64,000 nucleotides of DNA from Eriocheir sinensis (taxonomy: Eukaryota; Arthropoda; Malacostraca; Decapoda; Varunidae): positions 99,501 through 163,500 of the forward strand of contig NW_026112144.1 of the NCBI RefSeq assembly GCF_024679095.1, in the 5' to 3' direction. The notes under the pieces are model-generated. The model was not told the DNA's origin, did not search any database, and saw only the letters and a list, made by a program, of their open reading frames with translations. Each line of letters starts with the position of its first letter. Within the stretch, counting starts at the first letter, position 1. Positions 14,759-25,130 of the stretch are shown in pieces. The position numbers and the translations under genes are program-made.

Positions 14759-16027
14759 ATGGCCTCCCTCACTCTCACTGAGGCCCCCAACCAGCATCAG
14801 CAAATTGCCTGGGCAGGACAGTCAGGCTATCCTGGGGCAAAATATTGCTGTGTGTGCAGCTACTCTGTCCGTGTGAAGCCCTCCACGTCCTGCAGCCAGC
14901 CAGACTGTCCAAACCTGGCCTGCGCAGACTGCTTCAATGATGGCCCTTTCTGCTGCTCCACGACTGAGGGACTGAGGCGAGCAGCCGGCATTCCTCACCC
15001 CGTCACCTACGCGGCCGCTGAAGACACACCGCCCAGCACGCCAGCAGCCCCCCAGCCCGACCCGCTCGCCCCACAACCACCAATTGAAACGGAGGACAGC
15101 GCCGTCAGGGAGGATCTTCTCTCCAACCCGCCTGAAGGCCTTGTTGACATCATTCTCCGACTAAGGAATGAGGTACACGGCCTTAAGTGCATTGTGGAGA
15201 CATATCGGGCGCGGAGTGAAAGAACGAGGAAACAAAGAGAAGCCTTGGTTGAAACCATCAGCTCCATGGACTCCCTGGCACAAGTTGAACAGGAAACCCC
15301 CATCCCTCCCCCCACCACACAAGCCACAAGTGCCCTGCCAAGTAAAATTGACCAGGACTGGCAGGAGGTGTGCTCCTCCCACCCCAGGTGGCGCGGCTGG
15401 TGGGAATCAGGGAAGCCAAGAGCACTGAGGAAGGTGACTCACGACCCCCCAGAAGACGCCGAGACAGCCCCACCCCCTCGCCGCCGGCCGGGCCAACCCA
15501 CCCAGGCCACACAGACCCCCCCGCCCTCTGTCAGAAACAGAAACCCCCCCTCTCCCAGCCGATCCACTCCTCCTACCCCTTCCCGTCCTCCCCGCCACCA
15601 TCACCACTACAACCGCGGACGCGGAGACACACCACGGCACACACACCATCGCCCCCAACCCCTCTGGGCTCAGGCCTCACCACCCTTCTGTGGCAGGTGC
15701 CGTCAGCGCGGCCACACAGTTAATCACTGCTCTGAGACCATCTGCGACTTCTGTGGCCGACGTGGGCACCTCGCTGACCAGTGTCGCAAGAGGCAGGCAG
15801 AGGCAAAGCGAAGTCTAGAGTGTGCGTATTGCCAGCGGCGAGGACACACCGATGATGAGTGTTACGCTCGAGCCGCCGACATCAGACAGGAACGACTGCT
15901 TCGAGCAATCCTGTCTGAACACCAGCCACCCATCACCCAGCCTGCTCCCTACCAGCAAGCGGTGCACGCCCCGCCCTACCCATCCTGGCCTCATCCCCCG
16001 CACACTCCCCTTCCGCTGAACCGATAA
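14759..16027 (+). CDS. LINE E ORF1: Gag-like nucleic-acid-binding protein
   Basis: A 422-residue ORF starting at an ATG in the context catcATGGCC. Residues about 29-66 form a Cys-rich block (CCVC, CSQPDC, CADC, CC). The middle is Pro/Ser/Thr-rich and low in complexity. Residues about 308-370 hold three CCHC knuckles: CGRCRQRGHTVNHC, CDFCGRRGHLADQC and CAYCQRRGHTDDEC, each C-x2-C-x4-H-x4-C. Such ORF1 proteins coat the element RNA (family knowledge). It ends in TAA, and ORF2 continues in the same frame directly after it. Several shorter frames overlapping this ORF are shadows. Confidence 0.88.
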   Translation: MASLTLTEAPNQHQQIAWAGQSGYPGAKYCCVCSYSVRVKPSTSCSQPDCPNLACADCFNDGPFCCSTTEGLRRAAGIPHPVTYAAAEDTPPSTPAAPQPDPLAPQPPIETEDSAVREDLLSNPPEGLVDIILRLRNEVHGLKCIVETYRARSERTRKQREALVETISSMDSLAQVEQETPIPPPTTQATSALPSKIDQDWQEVCSSHPRWRGWWESGKPRALRKVTHDPPEDAETAPPPRRRPGQPTQATQTPPPSVRNRNPPSPSRSTPPTPSRPPRHHHHYNRGRGDTPRHTHHRPQPLWAQASPPFCGRCRQRGHTVNHCSETICDFCGRRGHLADQCRKRQAEAKRSLECAYCQRRGHTDDECYARAADIRQERLLRAILSEHQPPITQPAPYQQAVHAPPYPSWPHPPHTPLPLNR

Positions 16028-17239
16028 GGCGATACGGACACCAGCGGCCTCAAGATTCTGTCCGCCAACGTACGAGGCTTTAGGACCAACATCGGGGAGC
16101 TGACACACGCCTTCGTCCTCAGGCACCACATCGACATAGTGGTGACAGTGGAGACCTTCCTGGACGACACATGCGCCACCACCTGTGATAAGATCCCCGG
16201 GTACTCGCACTGGGCCAGACGAGACCGCCACACAGGACAGGGGGGAGGCATTGCTGTTTGCCACCGAAACGGCCTGCAGATGGACGCCCTCACCACAGAC
16301 ACTCCCCTGGAAATGGAGATGATGTTCCTCCGCATCATTCTCGAGGACAGGAGCGCTCTGCTACTCTGTGCCATGTACCGGCCACAGTGGCAAGGCAGCG
16401 CCCCCCTCACCTACCTCACAGAGCACCTGGACGACCTTATGGCTGCCCACAGCTGTCAGTACGCGATGGTTGTGGGCGACCTAAATCAACACCTGGTGGC
16501 GAGGGCCTTCACCGAGCTCACAGCGGTGCATGGATTGCACAACCATGTTGAGTTCCCGACACATCAGCGTGGAGGCTCCCTGGACCCTGTGCTCACAGAC
16601 CTGCCGAGAGACTGCGTGCTGTGCTGCCCACTAGACCGTGTGGGCAGTTCCGACCACAATGCCATACTCACCACCATCAGCCTGGCCCCAGCGCGTGAAG
16701 AGGAACACCAGCGAGTCATCTGGCTGTGGGACCGCGCGGACTGGACGGCTGCAAGGCAGGCCCTGGCAGCGACTGCTTGGGGCACAGTCCTTAACGGTGA
16801 CCCACAACATGACGTCTCCGCCCTCACAACTGTCCTCAATACCGTCCAGCAGCAACACGTCCCCCACCGCACCTACTCATCCAGCCCAAAAGACCAGCCT
16901 TGGTTCGGGTACAGGTGCCGTATTGCAGCCGAAAGGAAACACAAGGCTTGGACACGATATAAAAGACACCCCACGCAGGAAAATAAGGCCCAACACAGAC
17001 GAGCCTGCAAAAATATGACGAGGACAGCAAAGTGGGCAAAAGAAAGGTGGGATGCCGACAGGAGGAGAAAGCTGTCCTCTAACCAAACCAACCCGAAACA
17101 GTGGTGGGGGCTGGTGAAGGAACAGCAAGGCCTTACCCCCCAGGAACGTATCCCGCCCCTGAGGAAACCTGACGGAGACCTGGCCATCACCAGCCGGGAA
17201 AAGGCTGACCTGCTGGCCTGTCACTTCAGTCAAAGATGA
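16028..17239 (+). CDS. LINE E ORF2 part 1: APE-type endonuclease
   Basis: The frame is open from the codon after the ORF1 stop. It carries endonuclease motifs in order: 'SANVRGFR' (Asn), 'IVVTVETFL' (Glu), 'GGGIAVCHR', 'LLCAMYRP', 'MVVGDLNQHL' (Asp-x-Asn), 'LDPVLTDLP' and 'GSSDHNAI' (Ser-Asp-His). This is the full catalytic set of apurinic-like LINE endonucleases, which nick the target DNA. A basic linker follows. There is no ATG near the beginning, and the first in-frame start-like codon (GTG at 16139) falls inside the domain, so translation probably depends on passing the ORF1 TAA. It ends at a premature stop at about 17237. Confidence 0.85.
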   Translation, partial: GDTDTSGLKILSANVRGFRTNIGELTHAFVLRHHIDIVVTVETFLDDTCATTCDKIPGYSHWARRDRHTGQGGGIAVCHRNGLQMDALTTDTPLEMEMMFLRIILEDRSALLLCAMYRPQWQGSAPLTYLTEHLDDLMAAHSCQYAMVVGDLNQHLVARAFTELTAVHGLHNHVEFPTHQRGGSLDPVLTDLPRDCVLCCPLDRVGSSDHNAILTTISLAPAREEEHQRVIWLWDRADWTAARQALAATAWGTVLNGDPQHDVSALTTVLNTVQQQHVPHRTYSSSPKDQPWFGYRCRIAAERKHKAWTRYKRHPTQENKAQHRRACKNMTRTAKWAKERWDADRRRKLSSNQTNPKQWWGLVKEQQGLTPQERIPPLRKPDGDLAITSREKADLLACHFSQR

Positions 17240-17642
17240 CAACCCAGGAGCCAGACAGGCAGCCGCCCACCTCCCCAACTCATCGCCTCAAGACTAGAGA
17301 ATGTGCTAATCTCTGAGGACGCTGTCAGGAGACATCTGAGGGCGTCAACACCAGGAAGGCGCCAGGCCCTGACAGCGTCAGTCCATACTTACTGCGGCGA
17401 TGCTCCGCTGAGCTCACCAGCCCCCTCGCCCAGATCTTCCGGCGATGCCTGCAGAGCGGGGTGTGGCCTGCACAGTGGAAGGAGGCCAGAGTCACACCCG
17501 TACACAAGAAAAATCCAGGTCCGAGCAAGGCAATTACAGGCCAATATCACTCCTCCCAATCATTAGCAAGATATTTGAGAGGATCATCGGGAGCAATTGA
17601 CATCCTTCCTCGAGGAAAACCACCTGCAGTCACCGAAGCAGT
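17240..17642 (+). pseudogene. LINE E ORF2 part 2: broken RT fingers
   Basis: Recognisable RT pieces appear in alternating frames: 'VLISEDAVRRHLR', then a KAPGPDSV-type segment near 17355, then 'VWPAQWKEARVTPVHKK' (17455-17505), then NYRPISLLP near 17535. At least five single-base frame changes lie in about 400 bp. The damage is confined to this stretch, since the sequences on both sides are open for hundreds of codons. Real decay and assembly indels would look the same here. Confidence 0.7.
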
Positions 17643-18896
17643 TTGGTTTTCGGAAGGGCCGCTACCTCAGACCTCCTCCTTCTCCTCTCAAAGTCCTGGC
17701 ATGACGCCCTTGATGACGGCCACCCCTCTCTCGTGATTGCCCTGGATATAGCTGGCGCGTTCGACTCCGTTTGGCACCGCGGTCTGACGGCGAAGCTACA
17801 GCAACTAGGCATCACGGGGGACCTGCTGCGCCTGCTCTCAAACTACCTGTTAGGCCGGAGCCTCAGCGTAGCAGTCAACGGAAGCACCTCGACCAGCTTC
17901 CCGGTGGAGGCCTCCGTTCCACAGGGGTCCGTCCTTGGACCTATTCTGTGGAACATATACTTTAACGACCTCCTGCAAACCATCCCGGCAGCAAGCGCTT
18001 ACGCCGACGACTGCACCCTCTCCAGAACATACAAGAGGGAGGAAGCCCAGGACGTGATAGAGTCCGTCAACAGACAGTTGGCAGACATAATGGCCTGGGG
18101 AAAGAGGTGGCAAGTCAGGTTTGCCCCTGACAAAACCCAGGCCATGGTAATATCACGTTCTCGGGAGGACGCGAGGCAACTCCACGGCAGACTGAGATTC
18201 GGGAATGACACCATCCTCCTGCAGGCCAGCGTCGACATCCTGGGCGTGGAGGTGGACTCCCAGCTGCGGTTTGACCGTCACCTTGAAAGGGTGGCGCACA
18301 AAGCCTCCCAGAAGGTGAACCTCCTGCGCCGCATGAAGAACCTCCTCGATGCTGAAGGCCTGAACACCCTCTATAAGGCACAAGTCCGTCCAGTGATGGA
18401 GTATGCACCGCTCACCTGGATGGCCAGCGCCCGCTGCCACCTCAACCTGCTAGACAAGGTGCAGAGGAGGGCCGAACGCCTCATCAACGGCACCCAGCAC
18501 CACCGACCGAGCCAGTGGGAGACACAGCGACAACAACAACAACAACACCCACACGAAGGAAGGGCAAGACCAGCCACGAACCAGCTGAATAGCCTGGAGC
18601 ACCGTCGCCGCGTCGCTGCCCTGACGGTGCTACACAAGGCACAAGTGGGCCTAGTGCCCCACCTGACGGACCTGAGGGCTACCTGGAGGAGGTCTGAGCG
18701 CAGCACGAGAACGGTGCTGAGCAACGCCTCCCTCCTGGAAGTGCCAATGGCCCGCTCCAGCACCCACCAACGTGCCTTCTCCATCGCAGCGGTGGTGTGG
18801 TGGAACAACCTCACTGCTGATGTGGATGTGACACAACTGTCCACTCAGCAGATGAAGGTTGCGTCCCACAGGTGGCTACTCCTACACCCACCGTAA
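17643..18896 (+). CDS. LINE E ORF2 part 3: reverse transcriptase core
   Basis: A 417-residue frame with 'VIALDIAGAFDSVWHRGL' (motif A, catalytic Asp), 'ASVPQGSVLGPILWNIYFND' (motif B), 'AYADDCTLS' (motif C at about 17997-18023), 'PDKTQAMVIS', 'VDILGVEVDSQLRFDRHL' (thumb), and the C-terminal 'VRPVMEYAPLTWM', 'LDKVQRRAERLI' and 'LEHRRRVAALTVLHK'. It stops at TAA after 'RWLLLHPP'. The residue set needed for polymerase activity is present. The upstream fingers are broken, so this copy is probably inactive. Confidence 0.88.
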   Translation: MVFGRAATSDLLLLLSKSWHDALDDGHPSLVIALDIAGAFDSVWHRGLTAKLQQLGITGDLLRLLSNYLLGRSLSVAVNGSTSTSFPVEASVPQGSVLGPILWNIYFNDLLQTIPAASAYADDCTLSRTYKREEAQDVIESVNRQLADIMAWGKRWQVRFAPDKTQAMVISRSREDARQLHGRLRFGNDTILLQASVDILGVEVDSQLRFDRHLERVAHKASQKVNLLRRMKNLLDAEGLNTLYKAQVRPVMEYAPLTWMASARCHLNLLDKVQRRAERLINGTQHHRPSQWETQRQQQQQHPHEGRARPATNQLNSLEHRRRVAALTVLHKAQVGLVPHLTDLRATWRRSERSTRTVLSNASLLEVPMARSSTHQRAFSIAAVVWWNNLTADVDVTQLSTQQMKVASHRWLLLHPP

Positions 18897-19016
18897 ACAT
18901 GTATATAATTGTATGATATAATCGGCAGAAGCTTTTAAATAGTTCCCCAACGGTCGGGGGAACTTTAGCATAGACAAATAATACTGCCATGTACTAATGT
19001 ACTGAACATGTTTAAA

Positions 19017-19025
19017 TAAAAAAAA

Positions 19026-19034
<9 letters not shown>
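19017..19034 (+). other. LINE E A-rich 3' tail
   Basis: 'aaataaa' followed by an A run closes the 3' UTR immediately before (GA)n. Confidence 0.7.

Positions 19035-19074
<40 letters not shown>
19035..19074 (+). repeat. (GA)n microsatellite at the 3' end of LINE E
   Basis: About 40 bp of GA followed by CAGA repeats. It matches the array on the 5' side of the element in sequence and strand. Confidence 0.95.
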
Positions 19075-19076
<2 letters not shown>

Positions 19077-19289
19077 AGAGACAGACAGACAGACAGAGAG
19101 AGCATCATCGGTTAGGTAACAAACACAAAATAAAGATAATCCAACGACAAACAAGACGAGAAATGGACTCGGCGGGACACACCACGCGGAGAACTGACAT
19201 CAGGAGGACAGCCAACGCAACAGTGACGACCCAGAACATGTACAAGTCAGGGCGGGCAGAGGGCGAGCAGGTGGAGAGATTACATGAGA

Positions 19290-20045
19290 GTGGACCATTT
19301 GCCGGAGCAGGATGGAGTACACTAACATCAAACAGAAAAAAGGTAGAGGAATAGACAATTGAGAAAGGCCTTTGTAATAGACTAGTAATAGCTTAAGATG
19401 GTGAAGATTAGAGGTTTGTAGTTACTTAAGTTCGAGCATTTGCCGGAGCAGGATGGCGTAATCTAACATCAAACAGAGCAAGGTGAAGGAATAGAGATGG
19501 ACCATCTAGAAAGACCTCTGTTCTGCCGTAGACTGACGATATGAAGTTTACAGTGTCAATCCCTAAAGTTAGAGCATTTGCCAGAGCAGGATGAAGAAGT
19601 CTAACATAGAAACATAGAAACATAGAAACCTAACATAGAAAGGTGGAGGACGTTGGGAAAGGCCTTTGTTTTGTATTGGACTAGCAAGGCCTTAAGATGA
19701 AGATTAGATTAAGTTTGAGTATTTGCCAAACCACGATGGAGTATAATATCAGAGAAAGGTGGAGGACGTTGGGAAAGGCCTTTGTTCTGCAGTAGACTAG
19801 CAATGCCTGAAGATGAAGATTATATTAAGTTAAGAGTATTTGCCAAAGCACGATGGAGTAGTATATCAAACAGAGAGGGGTGGAGGACGTTGGGAAAGGC
19901 CTCTATGCTGCAGTGGACTAGTAATGACTGAAGATTATGAAGGCCAGAGTGGGGTTAGGTGGGGTTAGGAGAGGTGGAGGACGTTGGGAAAGGCCTCTAT
20001 CCTGCAGTGGACTAGTAATGGGTGAAGATTATGAAGATCAGATTG
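19290..20045 (+). repeat. Tandem repeat made from a LINE 3' end
   Basis: Units of roughly 110-145 bp repeat the landmarks 'catttgccggagcaggatgg', 'ggtggaggacgttgggaaag', 'gcctttgttctgcagt' and 'ggactagtaatg'. About six units are visible, more alike toward the right. Read in frame, the central part encodes WRTLGKAFVLQW, which resembles the last residues of some LINE ORF2 proteins (from memory of the family, not a search). A short 'acatagaa' triplication at 19605-19635 interrupts one unit. Confidence 0.65.
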
Positions 20046-20076
20046 AATAGTGACGTTAGGTGGGGTCAGGTTCACG

Positions 20077-20122
20077 GGAGCTGCCTTGTATACGCCCACC
20101 GGCCTCTTGCAGACTCCTTGGT
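20077..20122 (+). repeat. Solo 3'-end fragment of the LINE D family
   Basis: 'gggagctgccttgtatacgc' and 'cctcttgcagactccttg' match the LINE D 3' UTR at 13672-13712 with few differences. Nothing else of the element remains. Confidence 0.6.
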
Positions 20123-20127
20123 TAGTA

Positions 20128-20340
20128 TTGGCAGACACTTCCGCCTCTCACACCAACTATTTCCAAAGGCCAAAAAGGGGATCAATTGGGTTCTCATGAG
20201 AGTGTTTTCAGGTTCATGGTACAGAAGAAGAATCAAACTACTACTAGGACCATTAAAATACTCCTGGAAATACCGAAAACTCATACGAAAACCGTGTCAA
20301 GTATGTGAGCTCGGGCGCCGAAATGGGTTAAGATTCGTTT
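20128..20340 (+). repeat. Family X, near-complete copy
   Basis: Reads 'agacacttccgcctctcac', 'aggccaaaaaggggatca', 'gttcatggtacagaag', 'ctactaggaccattaaaata' and 'gggcgccgaaatgggttaag', giving the full family order in about 210 bp. Confidence 0.65.
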
Positions 20341-20496
20341 TAGTACCGTGCCAGTATCTCATTACCTACTTTATGAAACATCAGTATCTCTTCATATATC
20401 TTTTCTACAAACCTTCAACAGTCATGGAGACGCTTTGAAAATCCAATTCAAGGACTCTTTTTTTGCTATTGAAAATAGGGGATAATGTTTACTCAC

Positions 20497-20766
20497 GCGC
20501 GTCGCCTCCTCTGGCGGCGGCCGCGGCGACACTGCAGCTGGTGTTGCGAGAAATACGTCCTCGCCGAAATAAGTCACATATACATGTTGGGGGGGGGTCC
20601 TGGCTAGAAAGGGGGGTCAAGGGGGGCGCAGCCCCCCCGTTAGTAGGTCGTAAAGTTCGGATGGAGTAGTTTAACTATGCTCCCCGACCCTAAACCCTTT
20701 GCGAGCTATTTCACGGCCGCGGCGACTGCAGCGTCGCCGCGGCCGTCGCCAGAGGAGGCGACGCGC
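20497..20766. mobile_element. GC-rich MITE with 34-bp terminal inverted repeats
   Basis: The first 34 bp (from 20497, gcgcgtcgcctcctctggcg...) and the last 34 bp (20733-20766) are inverted copies with one mismatch. The right terminus contains an additional hairpin: a 12-bp arm GGCCGCGGCGAC at 20715-20726 pairs with 20733-20744 across a 6-base loop. The middle holds G runs and C runs near 20588-20640. There is no coding frame and I see no clear target-site duplication. The superfamily is not assigned. Confidence 0.7.
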
Positions 20767-20794
20767 TTTCCTAAACATACAGCACGTTTGTAAG

Positions 20795-21494
20795 CTCCAC
20801 TTACCCTCTTCTAGGTTCTATCTGTACACCTCTATATAGTTTCTCGTGGAAATACTACAAGAATACACAGTCGTTCCACGCACAGCATGATGACGTCACA
20901 CTCTCATCTGACCTAAATCTCGGCTCCAGGGTTCCCATGAAAACAACAACAACTAAAAGTAAAGGGATGACTCATGTGTGACGAATATAATGCAAATAAA
21001 AGGTAGCGAAAACAAAGAACCTGATGTTAAGGGCCAGTCCTACAGTCCAGTACAGCACGCTTGTAAGATCCCCAACCGAACAGAAAACACGACGAAAATT
21101 CCTTGTTTAGTTTTTTTTTCACATTTGTTACCTTTTTTATGCCCTTGAACTGACTCCTCTGCTGTAAGGAAAAAAAAAAAATACAAGGAATTTTCGTCGT
21201 GTTTTGTGTTCGGTTGGGGAGCTTACAAGCGTGCTGTACTGGACTGTAAGACTGGCCCTTAACATCAGGTTCTTTTTTTTCGCTACCTTTTATTTGCATT
21301 ATATTCGTCACACATGAGTCATGCCTTTACTTTTAGTTGTTGTTGTTTTCATGGGAACCCTGGAGCCTAGATTTAGGTCAGATGAGAGTGTGACGTCATC
21401 ATGCTGTGCGTGGAACGACTGTGTATTCTTGTAGTATTTCCGCGAGAAACTATACAGAGGTGTACAGATAGAACCTAGAAGAGGGTAAGTGGAG
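20795..21494. repeat. 0.7-kb palindrome (inverted repeat with 76-bp loop)
   Basis: The left arm (20795-21106) and right arm (21183-21494) are reverse complements over about 310 bp with few mismatches. Landmarks are 'ccacttaccctcttctaggt', 'gatgacgtcacactctcat', 'actcatgtgtgacgaata' and 'ttaagggccagtc'. The loop at 21107-21182 contains 'tgcccttgaactgactcctc', a LINE G-type 3'-end phrase, and an A run. This could be a foldback element, or two inverted copies joined tail to tail. Small ORFs in it are mirror images of each other. Confidence 0.85.
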
Positions 21495-21734
21495 GAAGAA
21501 AAGGAGGAAGAGGAGGAAGCAGCGGAAGAGGTGGAGGAAGACTTTAATCCAGACCCAGTAATTCGTAGATAAAACTTTCTTCTCATAAGGATTGAACCCC
21601 ATTTTGCTTCCCCATCTCTTTCATAACATTTACCCGTTCAGTCATTTTTTCCGACATACTCATATAATAAGTTCCGCACAATGGCAATATAAATAAAAAA
21701 GCTGCATGCTGAACTTTCATCAACATCAAATGAA

Positions 21735-22180
21735 ACTCCTATGATGTGAAAACTCAATGAATCAATGAAAGAAAAGAAAAAAAGAGAAAAAGCACTTGAT
21801 GGCAGCTATTTTTTTCGTGTGTTTGTGTTAGGAGAAGTGGTGGACAGACTTTTTGTGTGTCATTGTTTTACCTTTGAGCTGCTTCCTGTGATGCGAAAAT
21901 AAACAGATAAATGGGAGAAAAGAATAGAAAAAGCACATTATGGTGACTGTTTTCTGATGGTGGGAGAAGTGGTTATCGTTTTTTGTGTGTGTGCTGTGTG
22001 TTAACGTTTGCCTGCTATGATGCGAAAATAAATATATAAATGGGAGAGAAAAAAAAAGAAAAACACATGATGGTGAGTGTTTTCTGATTGTGGGAGAAGT
22101 GGTTGGTGTTTTTTTAGTGAGTGTGTTTTGTTTTGTCCTTGAGCCGCCTCCTGTGATGCCAAGAAATGAATAAATAATTA
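21735..22180 (+). repeat. Tandem repeat containing a LINE G-type 3' tail
   Basis: The phrase 'gatgcgaaaataaa' or a variant recurs near 21737, 21890, 22017 and 22153, a spacing of 127-153 bp. Each unit also has 'gcacatgatggtgagtgt', 'gggagaagtggt' and 'ccttgagctgcctcctg' versions. The last phrase matches the LINE G-type 3' end. Confidence 0.6.
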
Positions 22181-22229
22181 ACAGTGCATATCCTTAACCA
22201 AACAAGAGGACACTCGACTTATACATGAC

Positions 22230-22412
22230 AACTCCTAGGCCGGTATTCTCAGACGCTTCTGTCTCTCATAAAACTTTTTCCAGGGGTCAAAGCAGATCAG
22301 TCTGATTCTCATGAGTGTTTTTTTTTTTAGGTCCATAATACAGATAGGAGGTCAGACTACCACCAGGGTCATTAAACTACCCCTGGCAATACCCACAACG
22401 CCTACGAAAGCT
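22230..22412 (+). repeat. Family X copy fused to microsatellites
   Basis: Begins 'ggtattctcagacgcttct' and runs in family order to 'cctacgaaagc', after which (TG)n and then (GA)n follow. Copy 1 at 2321 also meets a (CA)n array next to the same 'cgaaagccttgtcaaat' segment. Confidence 0.65.
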
Positions 22413-23198
<786 letters not shown>

Positions 23199-25130
23199 GA
23201 GATCTTCCGGCTACAAACCCGGGCAGGTGGAGCTCGTTAGCCGTGGTAGGCAATCTGCCTAGGAGAGCAAACTCTATACAAATCCGGGCAGGTGAGGCTC
23301 GTTAGCCGTGGAAGGCAATTCACCTAGGAGAGCAAACTCTAAACAAACCCGGGCAGGTGAGGCTCGTTAGCCGTGGTAGGCAATTCACCTAGGAGAGCAA
23401 ACTCTATACAAACCCGGGCAGGTGGAGGTCGTTAGCCGTGGGAGGCAATTCACCTAGGAGAGCAAACTCTATACAAACCCGGGCAGGTGGAGGTCGTTAG
23501 CCGTGGGAGGCAATTCACCTAGGAGAGCAAACTCTATACAAACCCGGGCAGGTGAGGCTCGTTAGCCGTGGTAGGCAATTCACCTAGGGAGCAAACTCTA
23601 TACAAACCCGGGCAGGTGGAGGTCGTTAGCCGTGGGAGGCAATTCACCTAGGAGAGCAAACTCCGAACAATAAACCCGGGCAGGTGGAGGTCGTTAGCCG
23701 TGGGAGGCAATTCACCTAGGAGAGCAAACTCTATACAAACCCGGGCAGGTGAGGCTCGTTAGCCGTGGTAGGCAATTCACCTAGGAGAGCAAACTCTATA
23801 CAAACCCGGGCAGGTGGAGGTCGTTAGCCGTGGGAGGCAATTCACCTAGGAGAGCAAACTCCGAACAATAAACCCGGGCAGGTGGAGGTCGTTAGCCGTG
23901 GGAGGCAATTCACCTAGGAGAGCAAACTCCGAACAATAAACCCGGCCAGGTGGAGCTCGTCAGCCGTGGTAGGCAATTCACCTAGGAGAGCAAACTCTAA
24001 ACAAACCCGGGCAGGTGGAGGTCGTTAGCCGTGGTAGGCAATTCACCTAGGAGAGCAAACTCTAAACAAACCCGGGCAGGTGAGGCTCGTTAGCCGTGGG
24101 AGGCAGTTCACCTAGGAGAGCAAACTCTAAACAAACCCGGGCAGGTGAGGCTCGTTAGCCGTGGGAGGCAATTCACCTAGGAGAGCAAACTCCGAACAAC
24201 AAACCCGGGCAGGTGAGGCTCGTTAGCCGTGGTAGGCAATTCACCTAGGAGAGCAAACTCCGAACAACAAACCCGGGCAGGTGGAGCTCGTTAGCCGTGG
24301 GAGGCAATTCACCTAGGAGAGCAAACTCCGAACAACAAACCCGGGCAGGTGGAGCTCGTTAGCCGTGGGAGGCAATTCACCTAGGAGAGCAAACTCCGAA
24401 CAACAAACCCGGGCAGGTGAGGCTCGTTAGCCGTGGTAGGCAATTCACCTAGGAGAGCAAACTCTAAACAAACCCGGGCAGGTGAGGCTCGTTAACCGTG
24501 GTAGGCAATTCACCTAGGAGAGCAAACTCCGAACAACAAACCCGGGCAGGTGGAGCTCGTTAGCCGTGGGAGGCAATTCACCTAGGAGAGCAAACTCCGA
24601 ACAACAAACCCGGGCAGGTGGAGCTCGTTAGCCGTGGTAGGCAATTCACCTAGGAGAGCAAACTCCGAACAACAAACCCGGGCAGGTGGAGCTCGTCAGC
24701 CGTGGTAGGCAATACACCTAGGAGAGCAAACTCCGAACAACAAACCCGGGCAGGTGGAGCTCGTCAGCCGTGGTAGGCAATCTGCCTAGGAGAGCAAACT
24801 CCGAACAATAAACCCGGGCAGGTGGAGCTCGTCAGCCGTGGTAGGCAATCTGCCTAGGAGAGCAAACTCCGAACAATAAACCCGGGCAGGTGGAGCTCGT
24901 CAGCCGTGGTAGGCAGTCTGCCTAGGAGAGCAAACTCCGAACAATAAACCCGGGCAGGTGGAGCTCGTCAGCCGTGGTAGGCAATCTGCCTAGGAGAGCA
25001 AACTCCGAACAATAAACCCGGGCAGGTGGAGGTCGTCAGCCGTGGTAGGCAGTCTGCCTAGGAGAGCAAACTCTAAATAAACCCGGGCTTGTGGTGCTCG
25101 TTATACTGTCGTAGACAATCCACGCGATGG
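23199..25130 (+). repeat. 65/68-bp satellite array, about 29 units
   Basis: Units start with 'cccgggcaggtg' and contain 'cgttagccgtgg', 'aggcaattcacctaggagag' and 'caaactc'. Two lengths alternate: 65 bp ending in tctatacaaa or tctaaacaaa, and 68 bp ending in tccgaacaataaa or tccgaacaacaaa. I count 29 starts of the unit. The variant 'aatctgcctagg' replaces 'aattcacctagg' in the first unit and again in most units after about 24780. The unit is not a CRISPR repeat because it has no unique spacers. It contains no open frame running through several units. Confidence 0.92.

Noticed and set aside
18371..18844. A 157-residue minus-strand frame opposite the LINE E RT
   Set aside because: A shadow of the GC-rich RT coding strand, with no family resemblance.
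20463..20669. A 68-residue frame over the GC-rich MITE
   Set aside because: It lies over the TIR and G-rich interior of a non-coding element, with no domain.
23199..25130. Possible CRISPR-like array
   Set aside because: Repeats are contiguous with no unique spacers, and the genome context is eukaryotic. It is a satellite.
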